From the NCBI GenBank assembly GCA_964016985.1, contig OZ024828.1:72785264-72849263 (forward strand): a stretch of 64,000 nt of DNA. The letters run 5' to 3'. Below are positions 46,014 to 55,479 of the stretch, in pieces. The notes beneath the pieces were generated by a model, which did no database searches, was not told the DNA's origin, and was given only the letters and a program-made list of their open reading frames with translations. The number at the start of each line of letters is the position of its first letter. Positions within the stretch are counted from its first letter, which is position 1. Both the position numbers and the translations under genes were made by a program. This stretch comes from Anodontia alba (Eukaryota; Mollusca; Bivalvia; Lucinida; Lucinidae).

Positions 46014-46805
46014 TTGAAGTGAAGTTGAATTCAAAGCCTCAATAATGTCAGCCTGATTTTCACGTGAGAGAGACTTCATGAAATCTCTCTCATAACAAAA
46101 AAGAAACAAATCTGCAACAAGAGGAGCACAATTAGTTCCCATCGGAATACCAATAGTTTGCCTATAAAGTTTAGTTCCAAATCTAATAAAAATATTATCC
46201 AAAAGATAAACAAGGGCATCACAGTCTTTTAGACACGACCATAAATTGTGATTATTATATACATCAGAAGTGAAAAAAAGCACATTCTTCGTGCAAGTCA
46301 AATATTGGGTATTCTCCCGAATAAACGTTAATTAAATCAATAAGTTTATCTTTTATAAGATGACGAGGTAACGTAGTATACAGTGTAGAAAAATCAGATG
46401 TAGACAATTTAGATGCCTGAAAGGTTTTAGATTTAAATTTATTGAGAACATCATTAGAATTTTTAATTGACCAAAAATAGTTAATTCCGTCCCTTTCGTA
46501 AACAGTATCATAGTATCTAATCCAATGTTTTTTAACAGCAGTGAGGCATGAAGTTAGCAGTTTGGACAAAACAGTAGTCGTACATGAACTAGAATTAGCA
46601 ATGAAACGTGCTTTATAAGGTCGTTCATGAAGTTTCGGTAACCAATATAACGTAGGAAGACTGTCTTGCTTTTCTTTAATACTTTATAACATCTAGTAAG
46701 GAGAACTGCTTCATACAATTCATGTTTTCTATCATAAAATTTATTCACCTCATCATCTAACTTACGTAATGAAGAAAGAGACAGTGAAGCTAGTTTTGAA
46801 AGCAT

Positions 46806-46985
46806 TTGATGACGTCCAGAATAAATTGGATTTCAAAAGGGTTGTAGATCGTGTCTGAGATGATTCATTGTATGGTCTCAATGAGCCCTTCCTATCACAT
46901 ATTGGAGTGTATCAAGGCGACAACATAAGCCCGAACATTTTTAATTTATTTTTGAATGTCTTTGTCGATCAATGAAACATATAAC
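46806..46985 (+). pseudogene. Non-LTR RT fragment between two Penelope-like copies
   Basis: Plus frame: LKAFDDVQNKLDFKRVVDRV, stop, DDSLYGLNEPFLSHIGVYQG and DNISPNIFNLFLNVFVDQ. This is the KAFDxV and GVRQGxNLSPxLFxLFLND blocks of L1/RTE-like reverse transcriptase with the middle deleted. Confidence 0.65.
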
Positions 46986-48541
46986 TGTCTTAGCTCTTTT
47001 TGATTTAAATATCCTTTTAAATTTTGGACGTCGTCAAATGCTTTTTTAACTAGCTTCACTGTCAGTCTCTTCATTATGTGAGTTAGATGATGAGGTGAAT
47101 AAATTTTATGATAGAAAACATAATCTGTATGAAGCAGCTCTCCTTACTAGATGTTATACTCAACATGCTCTTCGTCCTTACATTGATTCTGAAATTAACC
47201 ATATTAGACACTTTATCTAAATTCCATTCATCAATTAAGGTCTTGATTTCATAGATTCACCTAGCATATTTCGAGATAATAATGTTTTATCATCTATACC
47301 TTCATATTTCAAAAACACGGAATCTCCTATTATCTGTTACAAAAAGAACATACCTATCTGTAATACTATACTTAAATTCAATAAATCAGTTTCTGATCTT
47401 GCTATTGAAACTAGTTCCCCTGATTATTGAAATTGTAAAAATTCTAAATTGTGTTATCAACCAGTGAGTCATATTAATACTGGTAATTTGAAGATTATAA
47501 TGATTCACAAATCCGTTCAATTATTTCAAAAGGACCTAAATATAGATTCCCAGCCCATATCGGCTTCAATAAATGTCAGGAAACAATTGCTAGTGCTTTA
47601 AATGATTATTGTACGCGTTGGTGTAAACGAGAGCATGTTGAGTCTAATGCTTTAAATAATTGGAAATTAAAGATTTTTAAGATATTGATGAACGTGTGTT
47701 ATTTTACTCTAATAACCTGATTTTCTCCCTTCTAAGCCTAAATTATCTTTTCGATATTTGAAACAAGGTATCCAAGAATTTCACAGGAAGTATGTTTTGG
47801 CTCCAGCTTCTAAAGCTGCTAATAATGTTGTTGTTGTGTGACGACTTCATTATATCAATACTCTAATACAAGAACTTGGTGGTACAAAAATATATGAACG
47901 GATTTCTACTGACGCGAGATCTATTGTTAGTACCCATTCTATCGATATCACTGATAAGTTTGCAGTGGGTATTAAAGAAAACCAAGACAAACTTTCTTCG
48001 TTATATTGGTTAACGAAACTTCATAAACGACCTTATAAAGCATGTTTCATTGCAAATTCTAGTTCATATATGATTACTATTTTGTCCTAACTGCTAACTT
48101 CATACCTTACTGCTGTCAAAAACATTGGATTAGATACTATGATACTGTTTACGAAAGAGATGGAATTAATTAGTTTTGATCCATTAAAATTCCAATTAAG
48201 TTCTCAATAAATTTAAATCTAAAAACTTTAAGGCTTCTAAATTGTCTATATATGATTTTTCTACACTGTATACTACGTTACCTCATCATCTTATAAAAAA
48301 TATACTTATTGATTTAATTATCCGAACGTTTATTCGGGAGAATACCCAATATTTGGCTTGCAGCGAAGAATGTATTTTTTTCACTTCTGATGTATACAAG
48401 AATTACAATTTATGGTCTTGTCAAAGTCTGAGATGCCCTTGTTTATCTTTTGGATAACATATTTATTAGATTTGGAACTAAACTTTATAGGCAAACTATA
48501 GGTATTCCGATGAGAACTAATTGCGTTCCTCTTGTTGCAGA

Positions 48542-48574
48542 TTTGTTTTGTTTTTTGTTGTTGTTTTTTTTGTT

Positions 48575-48608
<34 letters not shown>
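48542..48608. repeat. Poly-T tract at an internal deletion junction
   Basis: About 65 bases of T with a few G, exactly where copy C lacks the RT catalytic region and tail domain. Confidence 0.9.
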
Positions 48609-48609
<1 letters not shown>

Positions 48610-48919
48610 CGGGACTCAGAGTGAAGTTGGTTGGCCGTAAAAGTGCTTTGAAACCCCCGGTGCTTTATTCTACTGACCGTTCTAAAGCGGTGGTCCCGGT
48701 ATTAGTCTTATCCTTTGTTGCTTTGTGGTTTATTCTACGAGGCGATTTGTTTTACCTTGTGTTATTTTGTTCTTGTATTTTTTAATCCTTTTAGAATTGC
48801 GATTACCTCGCTTGGGGAAGAGAAAGCTAACCTGAGTGTTTTTCGTACGTTTGATCGATTTTCGTTTGTTTGGTTTTGTCTGTTTCCTCTTCCTCTTCGT
48901 GTCTGTGATGGGCTGCGGC

Positions 48920-49047
48920 TTACGCTAGAGGGCGTAAGCAGTGTTGCAAACTTCATTACTGCTTATGAAGAGTCTCAATAAAACCGAGACTCCCATTTTC
49001 TTATCTGTAGTGTGTTTGTTCTTTGTTTCCAAAGGCAACTTTTTTGA
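48920..49047 (+). repeat. Hairpin element (GAGACTC) inserted in copy C
   Basis: Breaks the tail sequence between gggctgcgg and gtgattgtggca, which are adjacent in the other copies. It starts with its own small hairpin (cttacgctagagggcgtaag). This copy defines both ends of the family at about 128 bp. Confidence 0.8.
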
Positions 49048-49259
49048 TGTTTATTGTGATTGTGGCATTCCCTGGACTTTTCTCTTACCTTGTATTCAAC
49101 ATGTAATTCCCTACAACTGGATAATACTCTTCTAAAATGTTTGCTTTATAAAGATGATGTTAAGTTTTTTGTCAAACTAACCAACTGGCTTACAAAATTA
49201 TAACCAGTAAATCTATTTCGGTTATAACTGACCTTTCTTCAGCAGCGTTTTCGGTGTTT

Positions 49260-50060
49260 TTATACGGTCGTATTATGTTATGCCCCTCGTCCGTCTGTCT
49301 GAAACTTTTCGTTTCCGGATAACTCCTCCTACAGTTTACATCCGATTTAGCTGAAACTTGATATATCGTTAGATCTTAATGTGGAGCAGCGCGTATTGTT
49401 TCGAGATTACAGTTCACCAAATATAAACGGAGTTATCTCCTTTAAAAATATTTGTAACCATTTCATTTCCGGCTAACTCCTCCTACAGTTTATATCTGAT
49501 TAAGCTAAAACTTGATATATAGTTAGACCATGATGTGGAGCAGCGCATATTTTTCGAGGTTACAGTCCACTAAGTATTAACAGTTATGTCCCTTTAAAAA
49601 TTGTAAACATTTCGTTGCCAGTTAACTTCAACAGATTACATCCGATCGAGCTGAAATTTGATACACATGTATAGTTAGATCATGATATGGAGCAGCGCAT
49701 ATTGTTTCGAGGTTCAAGTCCACAAATATTAACAGAGTTTGCCCCTTTGAAAATGTTTGTAAACATTTAATGTCCGGCTAACTCCTCCTATAGAACACAT
49801 GCGATCAAGCTGAAGCTTGATATATAGTTAGCACATGATGTGGAGCAGTGCATATTGTTTCAAGTGTGCAGTCCACAACATATTCTAGCTAACACTTCCT
49901 GCAATTTACATCCCATCAACTCCTCCAATAGAGTACATCCGATTCAGCGGAAACTTGACGTGGAGCCGCATGGAGGTTGCAGTCCACCAAGTATTAACAG
50001 AGTTGCATTCTTTTTTATAATTTCTGCTATCTTTTTTTTTATTTTCCGTGACAGGACTCG
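49260..50060 (+). repeat. Tandem array, unit about 153 bp
   Basis: The string ccggctaactcctcctacag or a variant recurs at about 49314, 49468, 49617, 49770 and, truncated, at about 49890. Units also share gaaacttgatatatagttag, tgatgtggagcagcgcatat and agtccaccaagtattaacag. It opens with cccctcgtccgtctgtct, as in the nested element at 10.3 kb, so it is probably another tandem-core element. Its far end is not clear. Confidence 0.8.
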
Positions 50061-50069
50061 GCTTTAAAC

Positions 50070-50625
50070 AATCCTGGCTTTTATACTGTCCTCTAACAGT
50101 TTTGTAAAATAGCCTCCACTCCTCAACACCACATGTAGAGATTTGTAATACAGAATGACTAAAATGAAAAGGATTTCACCCACTTCCAGTCTTCTCTCTT
50201 CCTTTTAACAGCACTATTAACGATTCCCATTAAAACACCGTCCATGTGATTGAATGGTGAACGTGTGTATATTGCCACGCTTGCGGTGCTCTTGTTCATT
50301 CTTTGAAGGACCTTGTGGATGTTTATTGCGGGAGGGTAGGGATGTTCGTTTTTTGTTGTCATATTGGTGTTTTTGATGGGTCCTGCCTGGTATTCTGATT
50401 ACCTCGATGGAGACGAGGGAGCTGTTTTCTTTTTTTTCTTTTTTTGTTGTTGTTGTTGTTGTTGTTTTTTGTGTTGTTTTTTTTTCTATTTGTTGTTTTG
50501 TTTTGTTCGTTGTTGAATTGTTAATGGTGTGCTGTCCATTGTGGTATGTTTACTCTTCCTCTTGGTGTCATTATTAATCTCATTACGATAACATTTCATT
50601 CCCATAGCACGGAAAAAAGCTCTTA
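50070..50625. other. No gene seen; TTG-rich tract
   Basis: (TTG)n and T-rich DNA at about 50427-50510. Nothing else recognised. Confidence 0.5.
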
Positions 50626-50629
50626 TACA

Positions 50630-50798
50630 AATTTCGCATGTCGTAGGGTCAGATCAGCATGCAGATTCGTGCAGTCTGATCTGAGCATTCTCTGTTCGTC
50701 GACATATACTATAGTAACCATCAATTCTGTAAGCGGACAATGAAGGCCCTGATCAACCTGTGCTTATTCGCAGGCTGATCTGGGCCTGCATTGTCCGC
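50630..50798. repeat. Two adjacent short hairpin elements
   Basis: 50633-50700: gtcagatcagcatgcagat / gtgcagtctgatctgagca. 50733-50798: gcggacaatgaaggccctga / gggcctgcattgtccgc. Both have the shared core ctgatc...gcaggctgatct. Confidence 0.75.
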
Positions 50799-51239
50799 TA
50801 ATTGTATAAGGGCCATTTTCATGCATTGTGCATCAATTAGTAATAGTTTAAGAACATTTTGGGGCTATATTGTGGCTCTTCCTGTTGCTTGTTTTTGTCT
50901 CCTGATCTGGCTTCGAGGTTTTAAAACTTGTAATCATGCAACTCAACTAAGCATAAAATTTATTTCGCTTATAAATCCTAAAATAACGAAAAATATTTTA
51001 AACTTCTTTCATGCTCAACTGAGTTGAGCATGAAAAAAGTTTTAATTGTTGGTATTTTTATTTTATGACTAAGTGACATTTCATGTTCAGTTGATTCGAG
51101 CAGCAAAAAAAAAATATTTTAACCGCGGGGCCTGATTATCTTGGAATACTAAAATGAATGCACTGTATCGCGGCAATTGTTCTAGACTGGCTGCAGTCTC
51201 TAGTGACAAAATATTTTTTTCTATAATCTGTTTAATAAT
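50799..51239. other. No gene seen
   Basis: Short mirrored strings near 51010-51035 (catgctcaactgagttgagc) only. Confidence 0.45.
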
Positions 51240-51335
51240 CCACCAAAATAAAACCATAGAAATGTCATGACTATAAAGGCTGGTCACTAGTGACCAGCCT
51301 TTATAGTCATGATGTTTTTTTTTTGGTTTCATTTT
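51240..51335. repeat. Perfect 48-bp palindrome within a longer one
   Basis: 51265-51312 is an exact inverted repeat centred on CACTAGTG (tcatgactataaaggctggt and its mirror). Imperfect symmetry extends to ccaccaaaataaaacca on the left and a tggttt...ggtgg string on the right. Confidence 0.9.
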
Positions 51336-51344
51336 TTCATTTTT

Positions 51345-51393
51345 TTTGGTGGTAAAATTTTCAGTATATTTGAATGGGCGTGTTTTCGTAATG
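51345..51393 (+). repeat. Palindromic MITE family A, right end only
   Basis: ggtggtaaaattttcagtat to gggcgtgttttcgtaatg, directly after the palindrome. Confidence 0.8.
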
Positions 51394-51618
51394 ACGACCA
51401 CTCAAAAATACCTCTCCCTAATGGGGTTTTCTTGTTATTCTAAATAGCCCTTAAATAATAGGGGGTATCCACATAATGATTTTCCTATTTCTCCACAAAA
51501 AATGTTGTTGTACTCATTAGAAGCGCCGAAGACAAAAGCCTGCAGCGAACAAATATAAATTGGAGAGGCAGTCGAAAAATATCCAGACTTTCCATGCTCC
51601 TGTCTTTCCACATGTTGC

Positions 51619-51867
51619 CATTACGAAAACATGCCTATTCAAATATACAGAAAATTTTACCACCAAAAAATGAAAATTTTCAGATAAAAACTTCTGATAT
51701 TTGTCATGTTTCTGCTCAAAACATAGATTGTGGATACTCGTTAGTACCGTCTCATCGATGTTTTTGATTAGAAATAAGAAAAATAATGTATATCCCTTAA
51801 ACCCCAGTTTTACTATATAAAAGTGGGGTTTAAGGGGGTCAAAATATATAGGCAGGTTTTCGTGGTG
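51619..51867 (-). repeat. Palindromic MITE family A, inverted, one hairpin arm lost
   Basis: Ends cattacgaaaacatgcctat and aggcaggttttcgtggtg. The hairpin is reduced to actcgttagtaccgtctcat then cgatgttttt. Confidence 0.88.
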
Positions 51868-52089
51868 CACTTACACATATTATACATGAGAAAAAGACTT
51901 CATTTTATCGCTAATAAATCGGTTACTTTATTTTCAATGAGAAGTCTGTATGCACGAAATGTTGAACATTTAAACAATGTCGGAGTTAGGGCTATCATTG
52001 ACTGTAAGCTGGAAGAATAGAAAGCTTTAATAAAATTCCTGATTTTAGAGGATGAAAAACCTTGCCACATTTTTCAAAGATCGCAGAAT

Positions 52090-52260
52090 ATTTTTTCTAG
52101 AGCCTGTATATCCTCCGTGGCAATTGTTGTCCTACTCTACGTACAGCGAAGAACTTGCCCCCTGCTACTTTTACTTGTTTGCAGAACTGAAAAACGCACG
52201 CTTGATACAAATTTGAGATCAGGATGTCTTTGATTTCAGCTGTAAATCGCTACCTCAGCA
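52090..52260 (+). pseudogene. Possible mariner transposase fossil
   Basis: Plus frame TYSEELAPCYFYLFAELKNA resembles the YSPDLAPCDFFLFPKLK block of mariner, with the catalytic Asp replaced by Tyr. A shifted SAVNRYL follows where the family has AIxxYL. Based on one motif. Confidence 0.35.
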
Positions 52261-53520
52261 ATAGGTCTACTTCATAGTTTGCAGAGGGAAAACAAAATTC
52301 CCACAAAGCTGACAAAAGTGTATTGACGTAGGTGGGGACTTCTTTGGAAAAAAAATAAAAGAAGTTTTGTAAACTATTGAACGGTTGTTGAGAAAGAGCA
52401 AAACGTCCAGATATATTCCGTATGCTGCTCGTAGCTGTTGGAACATTAAATATTGCATTAAGATCGACAAATTTTAATGTAATCTAAAATGTGTATAAAC
52501 ATTTAGATGTGTTCCCTGTTTTGCCATTCCTAGGTATGCGTAAAATGTGCCTTCGAGCATGCGCAAACTTTGCGAATGTGCGAATTTACATCATCCTGCG
52601 CGTGCGCAAGGTCTCACCCGCGGCATTCACTCTCCATTGATAAATTCTGTAGTAACCAATAATTCTGCAGCGGACAGCTAAGGCACGTGATCAGACTGCG
52701 TATCTGTGCAGTCTGATCTTGGCTTTCGCAGTATGCATGCCCTGAAAGGACATTTCGCTTGCCATGGCTCATATGTCTTTTAAGAATCAGATAAAATTAG
52801 ATTAAAAGTGTACCCTATTGCCTTAATCTGGGCCCTGTGCAAAATACATCAAAGGCGTGTCATTAAAAGGTCATTATGATATCCCAGTAGGAGGTGGTAA
52901 AGAGGCTCCTGAGGGGTAATAAATATTTTAGTAGTAATATTACCTATGGATCAGCTAAATAAACCAGAACTCAATTCCCGTATTTGGCCTCTTCCTGTAA
53001 ATCGTTAATTGACAGTATGCTGGGTTTTATTTTGCCCATTTTCACTGATAAGATTAATGACCGAAACACATCTTATTTTTGTATGCCTTTAATTTCCTGA
53101 AGAACATGAGGAAATTTAGTCAGGACCAATAATTATGGTTGGAAAGATTCGCGAAAAGACACTGTACACCTTGCGGCTGACGAAGCGACGCTTCAAATGA
53201 GCACTTTGGTTTCTTTTTGTGTGGGTGGGGGAAAAATAAAACAAATTGTTATCCATTTTTTTACTTGTTTTTCTAGAACTTTGTCTAGAAAGTGTGTATT
53301 TTGAACTAACAATGGTCCAGTTCAGTCTGCGCATCCCAACAGACTGATCAGGGCGCTGACTTGGCACCTCAGAGAATCAAAATGATGTTCTAGAATGTAT
53401 CAATGGATCACAAAGACCATAATAAGACTGCAAAGGAATCTTCGAATTTGCGCACATTGCACATACGCATTCGCTTATAAAAAATGAGACTGATTAGAGT
53501 TTGCACTAGTTACTCGCATA
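52261..53520. other. No gene seen; one short hairpin
   Basis: Hairpin element at 52668-52735 (gatcagactgcgtatctgtg / cagtctgatcttggc) and a half one near 53311-53355. Otherwise AT-rich with chance ORFs. Confidence 0.45.
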
Positions 53521-53533
53521 ATGTATTAACTTT

Positions 53534-53602
53534 GGCGAACAGTGCAGATCCTGATCAGACTGCATGGGTGCGCAGGCTGATCTGGGTCTTCTCTGGTTGC
53601 AT
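53534..53602. repeat. Short hairpin element
   Basis: gcgaacagtgcagatcctga, tcagactgcatgggtgcgca, then ggctgatctgggtcttct. The outer right arm is diverged. Confidence 0.7.
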
Positions 53603-53871
53603 ATGTCATAAGATCATTTTTTTTCTTTTTTGGTTCAGGTTTAATATTTTATGTGTTCTTTGTTTCCAAAGGCAACCTTTTAAAGTTTTACTTTACTTCA
53701 CTGCAGCTGGTCTTTAGTGTCGTGTTGCGGCAGCAAAAAGTCGCCCCGTACTTCACCATAGTGCAGATCATATTTTTATTTCCTTTTGGACCATTCAGCC
53801 TAATCTGATAAGTTTGAAAATCGAATACCGCTTAAAACGGGTGCTAGCCATTGCAGCTTCGAAACCTACAA

Positions 53872-53957
53872 AGTTGCATATGAAGAGACTTAATAAAACC
53901 GAGTCTCCGACTTTTTTCCTTTGCATATTATTTGTTTCCAAAAGAAACCTTTAATTA
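53872..53957 (+). repeat. Hairpin element (GAGACTC), partial
   Basis: gaagagacttaataaaaccg then agtctcc and a ttatttgtttccaaaagaaa string. A fragment with tctttgtttccaaaggcaac lies 200 bp upstream, at about 53655. Confidence 0.65.
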
Positions 53958-53984
53958 ACCTCTTATTTTTTTATTAAAGTTAAG

Positions 53985-54186
53985 CCGGCGCATGACATAT
54001 CCTACAAAATGGCATATGAGCACAGCGAAGACAGATCAGCCTGGGCACCCACCCAGTCTGATCGGAGTCTTCGCTGAACGCATGATGAAAGCTTGGGTCC
54101 TCAGTTACCCATTAAGCGCACAGTAAAGACTCAAAGTTGCCCAGGCTGATTTGTCTTCGCTGGGCGCACATGCCATTTTGTTGGTT
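53985..54186. repeat. Nested inverted repeats of the hairpin family
   Basis: An inner hairpin at 54011-54083 (agcgaagacagatcagcc / agtctgatcggagtcttcgc) lies within a larger pair whose arms are aaaatggcatatgagcacag at 53998 and cgctgggcgcacatgccatt at about 54162. Confidence 0.65.
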
Positions 54187-54225
54187 TTGTCGTGCGATGG
54201 CTCAGTTTGAACATTTTATTCACAG

Positions 54226-54327
54226 GTGTGTCCGGAAGTAGTCAGTACATTACACCAGCGGCTGATGACCAGTTTAGATTCTTCAGACTTTCTAACCTTA
54301 TACCATTAAATGGTTCTGGTGGTCCAG
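54226..54327 (+). CDS. Candidate host exon, gene unknown
   Basis: A 102-bp stretch is preceded by a T-rich tract and ttcacAG, and followed by GTTAGT, the expected acceptor and donor. In phase 1 it is fully open and encodes about 33 residues (SGSSQYITPAADDQFRFFRL, then SNLIPLNGSGGP). Another frame hits a stop, and entry and exit phases match, so the exon is symmetric. It lies in none of the repeat families of this window. I do not recognise the protein, and no partner exon was identified nearby. It could be chance. Confidence 0.35.
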
Positions 54328-54419
54328 GTTAGTGTCAGAGTATTTTAAGTGTGGAGTACGTGGATTTCGTTATCTAAGTATTCCACAGTTTTATTATTTA
54401 TTGCATCATTAATACACTT

Positions 54420-54625
54420 CAAATTCTTTATAACACGGTTCGTTATAACACGGTTTTGGATATAACACGGTTCAAAGATGGATCCCAGAAATGTATAGAT
54501 TATATTGAAAAATAACCATAAATGGTCATTTTTCAATAAAATCTAAACATTTTTGGTTTGGATATAACACGTTTGTTTAACTAACACGGTTTATGCTATG
54601 GACCCCAACAATAGTGTTATAAAGA
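54420..54625. repeat. TATAACACGG repeat cluster
   Basis: tataacacggttcgttataa, gatataacacggttcaaaga, gatataacacgttt and taacacggttta occur within 200 bp, with a small hairpin at 54505-54540 (ttgaaaaataaccataaatg / gtcatttttcaa). It resembles the end sequences of Tigger-like MITEs, but no termini were fixed. Confidence 0.5.
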
Positions 54626-54857
54626 AGTTGTGGTGTATTTTCATATTATTATATAGATATAAAGTGCGATAAAATCCGAGAAACAAGCGTGCATATATCA
54701 CTCGATATCGTAATGTCCGCTTACTCCGATGCCTTCGAATGTTACCGTTTCATGACATTTCTGTTGATGACGTCTTAAGGCAAAATAAAATAAAATATTT
54801 ATTCTCCAATCATGGATCATTCTACATGGTATACAATCATATAGTGTATAATACTTA

Positions 54858-55137
54858 CATCACGAAAACATGCCTATATAATGTTGACCCCCTTAAACCC
54901 CACTTTTATATAGTAAAACTGGGGTTTGCAGGGGTATACAATATTTTTCTTATTTCTGCTCAAAAGTATAGATTGTGGTACTCGTTAGAACCGCCTCGTT
55001 GAGGCGGTTCTAACGAGTACCCACAATCTATGTTTTAAGCAGAAATATGAAAAATATTATAATTTTTTATCTGAAAAGTTTCATATTTTGGTGGTAAAAT
55101 TCTTAATATAATTAAAAAAATGCGTGTTTTTGTAATG
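54858..55137 (+). repeat. Palindromic MITE family A, full copy
   Basis: Ends catcacgaaaacatgcctat and tgcgtgtttttgtaatg. The hairpin gttagaaccgcctcg / cgaggcggttctaac is perfect. This copy is flanked by TACTTA on the left and TACTTA on the right, the only clear candidate target duplication of the family here. Confidence 0.92.
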
Positions 55138-55139
55138 TA

Positions 55140-55479
55140 CTTACGATTTAATGATTCTGATACAAACACAACATACATTTGAGCAACAACGTCAGAAAAC
55201 GAACTTTCGACATGCATGCCCTGCGAAGTTCCGGGTCATCCTGTGCACTCGCGCAGTCTGGTCATAACCTTCATCGGATGCACTCTTGACAGTCAAATGA
55301 CATCGCGCCAAAGTCTGACACGCATTTCTGCAGGCCCTCAATTTTAGACTACAAAAATGCTTATGTTGAGGCTGTAAACAACTGAACAGTATTTATAGCC
55401 ACATTGTATATAATACAAACTCGGGGCAATATTTTACCAATATTAGTTCATAAATCCCCAAATACTAATCAGTATGACA
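55140..55479. other. No gene seen
   Basis: One degenerate hairpin-family fragment near 55215-55265 (actcgcgcagtctggtcata). Otherwise nothing. Confidence 0.45.

Larger units (their letters stand above)
43210..46805 (-). mobile_element. Penelope-like retroelement (copy B), internally deleted, with two insertions
   Basis: Read from 46805 down. N-terminal SLSSLRKLDDEVNKFYDRKH stops after LLTRCY and jumps (relative to copy C, a deletion of about 850 bp) to a block readable as TLYWLPKLHERPYKA in a shifted frame. Then come LLTSCLTAVKKHWIRYYDTV, LSTSDFSTLYTTLPRHLIKD, TKLYRQTIGIPMGTNCAPLV and ADLFLFCYERDF, the 150-bp nested insertion (45865-46013), RYLDDLLNI, DLNLCIFNGTVSTKIYDKRD, YGVYISQLIRFARASSN and KFYRRHSALLEKY, a tail domain near 45363-45157, the mariner (43750-45087), and the non-coding tail ending at about 43213. 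The RT motifs are clear. The Penelope-like class is tentative, since no GIY-YIG nuclease is visible. Several frameshifts and one stop just after the catalytic block. Confidence 0.75.
47050..49090 (+). mobile_element. Penelope-like retroelement (copy C), opposite orientation to copy B
   Basis: The plus strand contains a longer N-terminal region than copy B: SLCELDDEVNKFYDRKHNLY, LTRCYTQHALRPYIDSEINH, PSIFRDNNVLSSIPSYFKNT, the CNTILKFNKSVSDLAIETSS block, GPKYRFPAHIGFNKCQETIA and YCTRWCKREHVESNALNNW. RT follows: RISTDARSIVSTHSI, LYWLTKLHKRPYKACF, DFSTLYTTLPHHLI and TKLYRQTIGIPMRTNC ending VADLF at about 48547. Here a poly-T run replaces the catalytic block, and the sequence resumes in the non-coding tail (48609-48780 onward), with a foreign hairpin insertion at 48920-49047, ending ggcattccctggacttttct. 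Many frameshifts. GTNC is mutated to RTNC. Confidence 0.75.

Noticed and set aside
43210..46805. Reading the 150-bp insert at 45865-46013 as an intron
   Set aside because: No GT...AG borders in the sense orientation, and the insert is a piece of the element's own 3' tail found at other loci.
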